From positions 48,764 through 112,763 of the forward strand of contig NZ_JABEME010000012.1 of NCBI RefSeq assembly GCF_013004645.1: 64,000 nucleotides of DNA. Direction: 5' to 3'. The translations under genes were made by a program, and so were the position numbers. This DNA is from Stenotrophomonas africana. Its GTDB lineage: Bacteria > Pseudomonadota > Gammaproteobacteria > Xanthomonadales > Xanthomonadaceae. Shown piece by piece: positions 27,239-35,502 of this stretch. The notes under the pieces are model-generated. The model had not been told where the DNA came from. It ran no database searches and was given only the letters and a program-made list of their open reading frames with translations. Numbering within the stretch: the stretch's first letter is position 1; every line of letters begins with the position of its first letter.

Positions 27239-27784
27239 GTGAGCACCTCGATCCAGGACATTTCCCTCACCACCATCGACGGCCAGCCGTCCTCGCTTGC
27301 CGACTACCAGGGCAAGGTGCTGCTGCTGGTCAACGTCGCCTCCAAATGCGGCCTGACCCCGCAGTACGAAGGCCTGCAGGCGCTGTATGCGGAAAAGCAC
27401 GCGCAGGGCCTGGAAGTGCTGGGCTTCCCCGCCAACAACTTCCTCGGCCAGGAGCCGGGCAGCGAGGCGGAGATCCAGCAGTTCTGCCAGCTCACCTATG
27501 ACGTCAGCTTCCCGATGTTCTCCAAGATCAGCGTGGCTGGTGAAGACACCCATCCGCTGTACCAGCAGCTGACCGCCGCCCAGCCGCAGTCGATCGGTGA
27601 AGGCCCGCTGCGTGAGCGCCTGGCGAGCAAGGAGATCCCGATCCACGCAGCACCGGCGGTGCTGTGGAACTTCGAGAAGTTCCTGGTTGGCCGCGACGGC
27701 AAGGTCATCGCGCGCTTTGCCCCGGACGTGGCTGCCGATGACGCGCGCCTGCGCGAAGCCATCGAGGCCGCGCTGGCGGCCTGA
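27239..27784 (+). CDS. Glutathione peroxidase-family protein
   Basis: This 181-residue thiol peroxidase reduces peroxides. The peroxidatic Cys is C37 in NVASKCGLTPQYEG (Cys in place of selenocysteine), and the Gln and Trp of the active-site set are in GFPANNFLGQEPG and LWNFEKFLVGRDG. No ATG gives a sensible start; GTG at 27239 (VSTSIQDISL) is used. Bacterial members often use thioredoxin rather than glutathione. A strong terminator follows about 40 bases downstream. Confidence 0.9.
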   Translation: MSTSIQDISLTTIDGQPSSLADYQGKVLLLVNVASKCGLTPQYEGLQALYAEKHAQGLEVLGFPANNFLGQEPGSEAEIQQFCQLTYDVSFPMFSKISVAGEDTHPLYQQLTAAQPQSIGEGPLRERLASKEIPIHAAPAVLWNFEKFLVGRDGKVIARFAPDVAADDARLREAIEAALAA

Positions 27785-27791
27785 GGAAAGC

Positions 27792-27815
27792 GTGCCAACC
27801 CGGGTTGGCACCTAC
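27792..27815. repeat. SMAG/GTAG-type stem-loop
   Basis: GTGCCAACCCGGGTTGGCAC followed by CTAC, a GTAG head on the minus strand. Confidence 0.65.
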
Positions 27816-27823
27816 CGGAAAAG

Positions 27824-27849
27824 AAAAACCCCGCCGAGGCGGGGTTTTT
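27824..27849. terminator. Bidirectional Rho-independent terminator
   Basis: AAAAACCCCGCC / GGCGGGGTTTTT flanks a very short loop, with A-runs and T-runs on both sides. It can end both the glutathione peroxidase transcript (plus) and the mla operon (minus). Confidence 0.85.
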
Positions 27850-27868
27850 CATGTGTCGCTGAAAGGAC

Positions 27869-28882
27869 TCAGTGCGTCCACTGCGGCATCGGCATCGCAT
27901 CGACCGGGATCGGCGAATTGGCGTCGTCGTGGCCACGGTCACGCTTGCTGCGCAGATCGTTCTCGATCTGGTAGTTGCGGCGCTGCATCCACGCATCGCG
28001 GACCAGCGAGTACTCGTCCACGGCGGTGTCGCGCAGGTCGTCGATCGCCAGCAGCTGTGCGCGGGTATCGACCAGCTGCAGGCCCTGCAGGCCGATGCGG
28101 ACCTTGTCCTCTTCGATGCGGCGGATCGGCGACAGCGGAATGTCACCGGCCAGGCCGAACACATCGCGCACGGTACGCGGGCCGAAGAACGGCAGTTCCA
28201 CGTAGCGCGAACGCCGCCAACCCCAGACGCCCAGCGTCTGGCCGAAGTCTTCGTTGCGACGCGGCACCATCGCCTTGCTGGCCGGATCGAACAGGCCGCC
28301 AATACCCAGCGTGCTGTTCATCAGGAAGCGGCCCAGGCTGTCCCACGCATCGGCACCACGGCCCTGCAGCAGCTGGTTGGTGATGGTCACCGGGGCGCGC
28401 AGGTTGCTGAAGAAGTTGCTGACGCCGGTACGCGCGAAGCGCGGCACAACGTGGGTATAGGCCGTAGCCAGCGGACGGGCGATACCGCGGTCGACCGCGT
28501 TGTTGAACGTGTGCACCTTGCGGTTGAACGGTTCCCACGGATCGTAGGCCGCCGCGCTGCCGGTGTTGCCGGCACCGCCATAGAGGGCATCGAAGTCGTC
28601 ATCACCGCCGGGGGCGGTCGCCGCTGCGGCCCTGGCCGCATCGGTGTCGGCGCTGCGGGCCGGTGCCGATGGCGGCGTGGCCGGCGCAGGTGCGGCAACC
28701 ACGGCCGCTGCCGGTGCGGTATCGACCGTAGCGGAATCGGCAGTGGGGGCGGAGGCCTCGGCGATGGTACTGGCCGGGACCACGGTGCTGGCTGCCGGCG
28801 CATCGCTGCGTGCGGGCTTGCCGGCGCAGGCGGTCAAGGCGGTGGCCAGGACGATCAGGGGGAGAGTGCGTACGACGTTCAT
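27869..28882 (-). CDS. mlaA: MlaA family outer-membrane lipoprotein (VacJ)
   Basis: MlaA removes mislocalised phospholipids from the outer leaflet of the outer membrane and passes them to MlaC. This 337-residue form has a lipoprotein signal (LIVLATALTAC), an unusually long Ala/Pro/Thr linker (about residues 20-110), and the MlaA core starting DPWEPFNRKVHTFNNAVDRG with NFFSNLRAPVTITNQLLQG and LGVWGWRRSRYVELPFFGP. E. coli MlaA is about 250 residues, so the linker explains the extra length. It is the last gene of the mla operon; in E. coli mlaA is elsewhere. Confidence 0.93.
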   Translation of the reverse strand: MNVVRTLPLIVLATALTACAGKPARSDAPAASTVVPASTIAEASAPTADSATVDTAPAAAVVAAPAPATPPSAPARSADTDAARAAAATAPGGDDDFDALYGGAGNTGSAAAYDPWEPFNRKVHTFNNAVDRGIARPLATAYTHVVPRFARTGVSNFFSNLRAPVTITNQLLQGRGADAWDSLGRFLMNSTLGIGGLFDPASKAMVPRRNEDFGQTLGVWGWRRSRYVELPFFGPRTVRDVFGLAGDIPLSPIRRIEEDKVRIGLQGLQLVDTRAQLLAIDDLRDTAVDEYSLVRDAWMQRRNYQIENDLRSKRDRGHDDANSPIPVDAMPMPQWTH

Positions 28883-28883
28883 G

Positions 28884-29195
28884 TCAGCTCGCAGCAGAAG
28901 TAGCGTTGAAATCCAGGTCGGGCGACAGCCGGTAGGCCGCGCTCAGCTCGTTGTAACCCGCCGGTGCACCAGAGATCGCCAGCGGATGGCCGGCCTTGCC
29001 CGCACGTGCGGCCAGCTCGGCCAGCAGGGCCAGGCCGGCGCTGTCCACGCGCTCGACCTCGCCCAGTTCCAGGCGTGCCAGCTGGGCCGGCAGCGACTGC
29101 AGCTGTGGCCACAGCGCAATCACCGCAGCACGGTCGAGCACCCCACGCAGGCGCAGGGTGTCGCCTTCCAGCAGCGCCAGTGCGTTACTTGCCAT
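28884..29195 (-). CDS. mlaB: MlaB, STAS-domain subunit of the phospholipid ABC transporter
   Basis: This 103-residue STAS-domain protein matches MlaB, the small cytoplasmic subunit that binds MlaF and stabilises the MlaFEDB complex. It has the STAS core LRLRGVLDRAAV and LELGEVERVDSAGLALLAEL, with the conserved Ser in VDSAG. Its start overlaps the end of mlaC by 11 bases, and mlaA begins one base after its stop. Length is normal. Confidence 0.9.
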   Translation of the reverse strand: MASNALALLEGDTLRLRGVLDRAAVIALWPQLQSLPAQLARLELGEVERVDSAGLALLAELAARAGKAGHPLAISGAPAGYNELSAAYRLSPDLDFNATSAAS

Positions 29196-29847
29196 TGCCC
29201 GCGGGTCCGGCCTGCATGCTGCCGCTATGCAGCTCGGTGGCCACCTGCTTGATGCCCTTCTGACGCAGCGGGGTGTCGAACTGGTTGCGGAAGGTCTGCA
29301 CGTAGGAGATGCCTTCGATGTTGACGTCGAAGATCTTCCACTGGCCGTTCACGTTGCGCATCCAGTACTCGACCGGGGTCGGTTCGTTGCCGGCGCGCAC
29401 CAGCTCGGTGCTCACGCGCACGCCGCGGTTGCCCGGCAGCGGGCTCTCGCCCTTCAGGCGGAAGCTCGGCTTGCCCTGGATGTTGAGCAGGGTCGAGCCG
29501 TAGCGCTGCATCAGGCTGTCGGCCATGGCATCGGCGAACAGCTTGATGTCGGCGTCGGAGGCACCGCGGGCGTGCGGGCCCAGCACCAGGCGCGCGGCAT
29601 AGTCGCGGTCGAAGGTGCGGGTCAGCTCGCTGTCGATGTAGCTGCGCAGGCTGGCCGGGTTGCTGGTGAACTCGCTCTTGCGCTGCTGCAGCGTGGACAG
29701 GATGCGGCTGCTGGCATCGATCACCACCTTGCCGGCCTGGCCCTGCGTCGCGGCAGCGGCGGGAGCGGCGGCCTGTGCCTGGGCGAGGAACGGAGTGGCC
29801 GCCAGCAGCGCCGAGGCGAGCAGGGCCGGGATCAGTTTCATCTTCAT
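29185..29847 (-). CDS. mlaC: MlaC, periplasmic phospholipid shuttle
   Basis: This 220-residue protein is MlaC, which carries phospholipids between MlaA in the outer membrane and MlaD in the inner membrane. The signal peptide is MKMKLIPALLASALLAATPFLAQAQA. The mature domain contains SYIDSELTRTFDRDYAARLVLG and the conserved NGQWKIFDVNIEGISYV. Its start overlaps the end of mlaD by four bases. Confidence 0.93.
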   Translation of the reverse strand: MKMKLIPALLASALLAATPFLAQAQAAAPAAAATQGQAGKVVIDASSRILSTLQQRKSEFTSNPASLRSYIDSELTRTFDRDYAARLVLGPHARGASDADIKLFADAMADSLMQRYGSTLLNIQGKPSFRLKGESPLPGNRGVRVSTELVRAGNEPTPVEYWMRNVNGQWKIFDVNIEGISYVQTFRNQFDTPLRQKGIKQVATELHSGSMQAGPAGNGK

Positions 29848-30368
29848 GGTTGCGGTTCCGTTGCAGGCGCCTGCGCGCCATCGTTGGGCTTCTGAGCAGC
29901 GCCGCCACCGGCACCGCCACTGAACATGTACTTGCCGACCAGCTGGATCAGATCCACTGCCGGCTGGGTGAAGACGATCTCGTCGCCGGCCTTCAGCACG
30001 TCCGGATCACCGCCCGGCTGCAGACCGATATAGCTCTCGCCGAGCAAACCACTGGTGAAGATGCCGGCCGAGGTGTCTGCCGGCAGGTCCTTGACCTTGC
30101 TGTCCATGCGCAGGGTCACGATCGATTCGAACTTCACCGGGTCCAGGTCGATGGAGGCGACCTGACCGACGGTGACGCCGCCGATCTTCACCGGCGCCTG
30201 CTTGCGCAGCTGGCCGACCTGGGAGAAGCGCGCTTTCAGGTCATAGCCTTCACTGCCCCAGCTCCAGCGCTGGTTGGTCGAGGCCACGGCCAGCACCATC
30301 AGCGAGGCCAGGGCCAGCAGCAGGAAAGCGCCGACGGAGAATTCGAGTCTGGGACCGCGGATGGCCAT
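29844..30368 (-). CDS. mlaD: MlaD, MCE-domain lipid-binding subunit
   Basis: MlaD is the inner-membrane-anchored MCE protein whose hexamer forms a lipid channel. The 174-residue product has one N-terminal membrane helix (about 10-30; VGAFLLLALASLMVLAVAS) and an MCE domain (about 40-120; VGQLRKQAPVKIGGVTVGQV). The ATG of MAIRGPRLEF is chosen. The C-terminal tail is Gly-rich (MFSGGAGGGAAQ). It lies 59 bp after mlaE. Confidence 0.93.
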   Translation of the reverse strand: MAIRGPRLEFSVGAFLLLALASLMVLAVASTNQRWSWGSEGYDLKARFSQVGQLRKQAPVKIGGVTVGQVASIDLDPVKFESIVTLRMDSKVKDLPADTSAGIFTSGLLGESYIGLQPGGDPDVLKAGDEIVFTQPAVDLIQLVGKYMFSGGAGGGAAQKPNDGAQAPATEPQP

Positions 30369-30427
30369 GTGGATTACCTGATCGAGTCGTTGTGGCCGCG
30401 CGCGCCTGCGCACCGCCGGTGGAGGGG

Positions 30428-31177
30428 TTAGGTGAACAACATCGCCGACAGCACGAAGTTGAACATCAGTACCAGCAGCGAGGCGTTGACCACCGCACGG
30501 GTGGTCGCCACCGACGTGCCTTCAATGGTCGGCTCGGCATGGAAACCTACGTAGGCGGCGACCAGCGCGGCAGTGCCGCCGAAGATCGCCGACTTCAGCA
30601 TTGCCACGCCGAAGTCGTCCCAGAAGTCCACACTGTTGCGCAGCGCCGACCAGAACACGCCGTTGTCCAGGCCCAGCACGTGCACGGCTTCGAAATAGCT
30701 GGCGCTGATCGCCAGCGAACAGAAGATGCCGGTCAGCAACGGCACGGTCAGCACCGCCGCCCAGAAACGTGGCGCCACCGCCTTGGCCACCGGGTCGATC
30801 GCCATCAGCTCCAGCGCCTTGATCTGGTCGGTGGCACGCATCAGGCCCAGTTCGGCGGCGATCGAACTGCCGGCGCGGCCGATGAACAGCAGCGCGGTCA
30901 GCACCGGCGCCAGCTCGCGGTACAGCGACAGGCCGAGGAGGGTCGACAGCGCGTCGGCCGCACCGAAGGTGGTCAGCGTGCGGTAGCCCTGCAGGGTCAG
31001 CACCAGGCCGACGAAGGCACCGCCGACGGCGATGATCGGCAGCGAGCGCGCGCCGATCTTGTAGATTTCGCGGGTCAGCTCGGCCAGGAAGTCACGCGTG
31101 GGCAGCGAACCGCGCAGCACGGTCAGCGAGAACAGGCCGGCGCGGCCAAGCGAGCGGGTGGCTTGGACGAACGGCAT
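30428..31177 (-). CDS. mlaE: MlaE, permease subunit of the phospholipid ABC transporter
   Basis: This 249-residue permease of the MlaE family has about five membrane segments. The family signature runs through SLPIIAVGGAFVGLVLTLQG, ELAPVLTALLFIGRAGSSIA and AELGLMRATDQIKALELMAI. The start codon overlaps the mlaF stop by one base (TGATG), so the two are translationally coupled. Confidence 0.95.
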   Translation of the reverse strand: MPFVQATRSLGRAGLFSLTVLRGSLPTRDFLAELTREIYKIGARSLPIIAVGGAFVGLVLTLQGYRTLTTFGAADALSTLLGLSLYRELAPVLTALLFIGRAGSSIAAELGLMRATDQIKALELMAIDPVAKAVAPRFWAAVLTVPLLTGIFCSLAISASYFEAVHVLGLDNGVFWSALRNSVDFWDDFGVAMLKSAIFGGTAALVAAYVGFHAEPTIEGTSVATTRAVVNASLLVLMFNFVLSAMLFT

Positions 31178-31974
31178 CAGGCAACCCTCGCGCGTGGTGC
31201 GGCATCGAACGGAATCGGGCCATCGGGCTGGCCGTGCAGGAACTGCCGCAACAGCGGGTCCTGGCTGGACTGCAGTGCCTCGGGCGTGCCCTGGAACACG
31301 ATGCCGCCATTGGCGATTGCGATCACCTGGTCGCAGATCGGCAGGGTCTCGTGCACGTGGTGGCTGACGATGATGCTGGTCAGGCCCAGGCTGTGGTTGA
31401 GGCGCTGGATCAGGCTCATGATCACGCCCGAGGCGATCGGGTCCAGCCCGGTCAGCGGCTCGTCGTAGATCATCAACGGCGGGTCCAGCGCCAGTGCACG
31501 GGCCAGCGCCACACGGCGCGCCATGCCACCGGACAGCTCGCGCGGCCAGGCATCGGCGGCGGCCAGCAGGCCCACCGCATGCAGCTTCATCTGCACCAGG
31601 CGGCGCAGCACGGCGCTGGGCAGGCGGGTGTGCGTGCGCAGCGGCAGGGCGACGTTCTCGGCCACGGTGAGGTCAGTCAGCAGGCCGTTGCCCTGCAGCA
31701 GCACGCCCACGCTCTTGCGCATTTCCAGCAGCGCGCCGCTGTCATGCGGGATCGGCTTGCCGAACAGGGTGACCTCGCCGGCGACCGGGCGCAGTTCGCC
31801 GGTCAGCGCCGCCAGCAGGGTCGACTTGCCGCTGCCGGACGGACCGAGCACAGCGGTGATGCTGCCCTTGGGCACCTGCAGCGACACGTCGCGCAGAATC
31901 GTGCGCCCGCTCCGGTCGATGCGGACGTTGGATAACTGCACCAGACTGGAGGTGGAAGCCGACATGGGCACCAT
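31177..31974 (-). CDS. mlaF: MlaF, ATP-binding subunit of the phospholipid ABC transporter
   Basis: This 265-residue ABC ATPase powers the MlaFEDB complex. Walker A is GPSGSGKST (44-52), the signature is LSGGM (147-151), and Walker B ends in IYDE (171-172) followed by the D-loop GLD; the switch His is in IIVSHHVHE. It is the first gene of the operon mlaF-E-D-C-B-A. The ATG at 31974 or one three codons on (MSASTSS) could be the start; neither has a clear ribosome-binding site. The upstream gap holds a TetR-operator-like palindrome. Confidence 0.94.
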   Translation of the reverse strand: MVPMSASTSSLVQLSNVRIDRSGRTILRDVSLQVPKGSITAVLGPSGSGKSTLLAALTGELRPVAGEVTLFGKPIPHDSGALLEMRKSVGVLLQGNGLLTDLTVAENVALPLRTHTRLPSAVLRRLVQMKLHAVGLLAAADAWPRELSGGMARRVALARALALDPPLMIYDEPLTGLDPIASGVIMSLIQRLNHSLGLTSIIVSHHVHETLPICDQVIAIANGGIVFQGTPEALQSSQDPLLRQFLHGQPDGPIPFDAAPRARVA

Positions 31975-32024
31975 TAACGTTTTTTAGACATCGAAGGATC
32001 GGGCCCGCCGGCTGAACATAAGCA

Positions 32025-32039
32025 GACTGGACGGTCCAG
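32025..32039. promoter_or_regulatory. TetR-operator-like palindrome between mlaF and recC
   Basis: ACTGGACGGTCCAGT is a perfect 15-nt palindrome with a one-base centre, about 50 bases before the mlaF start and 115 before recC. This shape is typical of TetR-type operators, but no tetR gene is nearby. Confidence 0.5.
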
Positions 32040-32154
32040 TATTGTTGCACGGCAAGGCCTCGCGTAGGCCGGGACAATCGGCCGGAAGCCCGGAACAATC
32101 CGTACCGGCGATGGGTTGACCATTGAATACTGCCTGCCGTCCTGCACACTGTGC

Positions 32155-35100
32155 ATGATGAGTGACCCAGGCAGCGATTTCCGCCTCTACCATTCCAACT
32201 CCCTGGACGTGCTGGCCGCGCTGCTGGCACGCAACGTGCGTGCGCCGGTTTCGGGCCAGCCGCTGCTGGCGCCGGAAGTGGTGCTGATCCCGCAGGTGGC
32301 GATGCGGCGCTGGCTGCAAGCGACACTGGCCGCGGAGTTCGGCGTCGCCGCCAACCTCGAATTCCTGACTCCAGGCGAGTTCGTGGCCCGGGCGCTGAAG
32401 GCCAACGTCAGCGGTGAGCAGGACGATCTGGACGCGGCCGGCCTGCACTGGAAGCTGTACCAGGCACTGCGCGACCCGCATCTGCTGGCGCAGCCACCGA
32501 TGCGCGCGCTGCAGTCCTATCTTGCCGGCGATGACGCGTTGAAGCCGTGGGCGCTGGCCGGCGAGTTGGCCTCGGTGTTCGAGAAATACCAGGCCTGGCG
32601 GCGCGACTGGCTGCTGCGCTGGGCGGCCGGCGCCGATCCGGCCGACCCGCAGGCGATCCTGTGGCGCACCATCACCCGTGGCCACGACTACCGCGCCCGC
32701 CGCATCCAGGAGTACCTGGACCGCTTCGAAGGCGCCGGCCAGCCGCTGCCGCAGGGCTTGCCGCCGCGCATGTCTGCGTTCGCGACGCTCAACATCTCGC
32801 CCGACGTGCTGCGGGTGATGGCCACCCAGGCGCGGGTAGGCGAGCTGCATTTCTATATGCCTACCCCGGTGCAGTCGTACTGGGGCGACCTGCAGACGCT
32901 GGCCGAGCGCCTGCGCAGCGGCGCGCCCGATCCCTTCGGTGAAGCGGCCGGCGAGAACCGCCTGCTGGAAGCCTGGGGTGCGGCCGGCCGCGATTTCATG
33001 GCGGTGCTGGGCAGTTACGAGGTGGTGCACCCGGCCGGCGAGATCGCCGCCTATTCCGATCCGGAGGAGGACACCCGGCCGACGCTGGACGAAGGCGGCC
33101 TGTCCGACAGCCTGCTGCATCGCCTGCAGCGTGACCTGTTCCACCGCCGCGCATTGCCCTCGGGTGAGGTGCGCGAGGCTCTGCGCAGCGACGATCCCAG
33201 CTTGCAGGTGCATGCCTGCCATACCCGCCTGCGCGAGCTGCAGGTACTGCACGACCAGCTGCGCAGCCTGCTGCAGGACCCACGCTTCGACCCGCCGCTG
33301 CAGGCGCGCGAGATCGCGGTGCTGGCGCCGGACATCGATCCCTATGTGCCGTACCTGGAAGCGGTGTTCGGCGGTCGTGGCGGCGAGGAGGAGCACATTC
33401 CGTATGCGCTGGCCGACAGCAGTCCACTGGCAGGCGAGCCGTTGGCCGATGTGTTCGTGCATCTGCTGGGCCTGCCAGTCTCGCGCTTTGGCTTGAACGA
33501 AGTGCTGGACCTGCTGGCCAGCGCGCCGCTGGCCGAAGCGGCCGGGCTGGAAGCGGTGGATTTCGACCGCCTGCATGGCTGGCTGCAGCAGGCCGGCGCA
33601 CGCTGGGGCCTGGACGCGAAACACCGCAACCAGCACCAGGCACCGGCCGACGACGCCTACACCTGGCAGTTCGCCCTGGATCGCCTGGTACTCGGTCATG
33701 CCACCGGTAGCGAGGCCGACCTGGCCGGCGTGGCGCCGTGGATCGAACTGGAAGGCGGCGCGCTGGACGCGCTGGACCGGCTGCTGCGCCTGCTGCGCGT
33801 GCTGGCCATCTACCAGCGCCGCCTGGGCGAACTGCTGACCCCGGCGCAGTGGCGACAGCGCCTGCTGTCACTGCTGGATGCACTGCTACCGAATGCGCCC
33901 ACCTCGCCCAACAGCCAGCGCGCGCTGGAGCGGCTGCGCAAGCTGCTCAACCAGTTTGCCGACGATGCCGCCAAGGCCGGTTTCGAAGACGGCGTGCCGC
34001 CGGAGGTGGTGCGTTCGCACTTCGCCGGCGCGCTGGGCGAGGCCGATACGCGCGCACCGCTGCTGACCGGTGGCATCAGCTTCGGCCGCATGGTGCCGAT
34101 GCGCCTGCTGCCGTTCCGGGTGATCTGCGTGCTGGGTCTCAATGATGGCGATTTCCCACGCCGTGACCCCGCTGCCGGTCTCAACCAGCTCACCGCCGAG
34201 CTGGACACGCCGCGCCGCCGTCCGGGCGACCGCTCCACCCGTGAGGACGACCGCTTCCTGTTCCTGCAGCTGTTCGCCGCCGCGCAGGAGGTGTTCTATC
34301 TCAGCTATCTCGGCGCCGATCCGCGCGATGGCAGCGTGCGCGAGCCGTCGGTACTGGTCAGCGAACTGATCGATGCCGCCGCCGCGTATCACCTCGATCC
34401 GCCTGCAGCGGCCCGTGACTTCACCGTGCGACATGCCCTGCAGCCGTTCTCACCGGCGGCGTTCGGTGATGGCGATCCACGTCGCTTCAGCTATCGCCGC
34501 CAGTGGCATCCGGCCGCCGGTCGTCTCACCGGCCAGCGCGGCGGCCTGCAGCCATGGTTCGATGCTCCATTGCCGCCGCCGCTCGACGATGCGGTGGAAG
34601 ACGAGGTCGCGCTCGATACCCTGCGCCGCTTCCTGTGCGACCCGGCCGGGCAGTTCCTCGCACAGTCGCTGGGCCTGCGCCTGGCCGACGACGTCGAGGA
34701 AGTCGATGACCTGGAACCGCTGGTGCTGTCCTCGCGCGGGCCGGAAAAACGCAGCGTGCAGGCCGCGGTGGTACGTGCCACGCTCAGCGGCGATACCGAG
34801 CCGTTGTACCCGCGACTGCGCGCGCGCGGCCTGCTGCCGTCGGGTCCATTGGGCGAGCGTCAGTTCGAGGTGGAACAATTGAAGACCCGCCCGTATGCCA
34901 GTGCGTTGCTGGGCTGGATGCAGGGCGAACCGCTGGAAAGCCGTCGCTACGAAGTGGAGATTGATGGCGTGCGCCTGCACGGCCGCGTGGCCGATCGCCA
35001 TCCCGAAGGGCTGGTGCGCCTGCGTGCGGGCACACTCAATGGCAATGCAGTGATCCGCCACGGCCTGGACTGGCTGCTGGCGAACGCTGCGGGCGATGCG

Positions 35101-35502
35101 CTGCCGCTTGTGCAGTTCCATGATGGCGGCGACGCCGGTCCCGGCCCGCATGTACTGCCGGCACTGAGCGTTCCCGCTGCACGTGCGGCGCTGCGTGCGC
35201 TGCTGCAGCTGCGCCAGCGTGGCCTGCGCGAGCCGCTGCGCTTTGCCCCGTACACCGGCTGGGTGCTGTACAACGCGCCGGCAGAAAAGCAGCGCAGCGA
35301 AGGCTGGAAGCAGTGGCACGGCAGCGACCGCAGCTGGGGTGAATCCAGCAGCGACGCCTGGCAGCTGCTGCTGCGGGGTGCCGACCCGTTCGCTACCGAT
35401 GCCAGCTACGCCGACCTGCTGCGCAACAGCCAGGTGGTCTTCAGCGCGGTGCGCGAAGGCCGCGCTCTCGGCACCGAGGCACGCCAGGAGGGCAGCGCAT
35501 GA
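32155..35502 (+). CDS. recC: Exodeoxyribonuclease V subunit gamma (RecC)
   Basis: RecC is the subunit of RecBCD that scans for Chi and holds the helicase-like but inactive fold. This 1115-residue protein begins FRLYHSNSLDVLAALLA and has IPQVAMRRWLQATLA near residues 45-60, typical of RecC; FRVICVLGLNDGDFPRR lies in the middle. It lacks intact Walker motifs, as expected. Two adjacent Met codons (32155 and 32158) are possible starts. Its stop overlaps the recB ATG (ATGA). It is divergent from the mla operon. Confidence 0.93.
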   Translation: MMSDPGSDFRLYHSNSLDVLAALLARNVRAPVSGQPLLAPEVVLIPQVAMRRWLQATLAAEFGVAANLEFLTPGEFVARALKANVSGEQDDLDAAGLHWKLYQALRDPHLLAQPPMRALQSYLAGDDALKPWALAGELASVFEKYQAWRRDWLLRWAAGADPADPQAILWRTITRGHDYRARRIQEYLDRFEGAGQPLPQGLPPRMSAFATLNISPDVLRVMATQARVGELHFYMPTPVQSYWGDLQTLAERLRSGAPDPFGEAAGENRLLEAWGAAGRDFMAVLGSYEVVHPAGEIAAYSDPEEDTRPTLDEGGLSDSLLHRLQRDLFHRRALPSGEVREALRSDDPSLQVHACHTRLRELQVLHDQLRSLLQDPRFDPPLQAREIAVLAPDIDPYVPYLEAVFGGRGGEEEHIPYALADSSPLAGEPLADVFVHLLGLPVSRFGLNEVLDLLASAPLAEAAGLEAVDFDRLHGWLQQAGARWGLDAKHRNQHQAPADDAYTWQFALDRLVLGHATGSEADLAGVAPWIELEGGALDALDRLLRLLRVLAIYQRRLGELLTPAQWRQRLLSLLDALLPNAPTSPNSQRALERLRKLLNQFADDAAKAGFEDGVPPEVVRSHFAGALGEADTRAPLLTGGISFGRMVPMRLLPFRVICVLGLNDGDFPRRDPAAGLNQLTAELDTPRRRPGDRSTREDDRFLFLQLFAAAQEVFYLSYLGADPRDGSVREPSVLVSELIDAAAAYHLDPPAAARDFTVRHALQPFSPAAFGDGDPRRFSYRRQWHPAAGRLTGQRGGLQPWFDAPLPPPLDDAVEDEVALDTLRRFLCDPAGQFLAQSLGLRLADDVEEVDDLEPLVLSSRGPEKRSVQAAVVRATLSGDTEPLYPRLRARGLLPSGPLGERQFEVEQLKTRPYASALLGWMQGEPLESRRYEVEIDGVRLHGRVADRHPEGLVRLRAGTLNGNAVIRHGLDWLLANAAGDALPLVQFHDGGDAGPGPHVLPALSVPAARAALRALLQLRQRGLREPLRFAPYTGWVLYNAPAEKQRSEGWKQWHGSDRSWGESSSDAWQLLLRGADPFATDASYADLLRNSQVVFSAVREGRALGTEARQEGSA

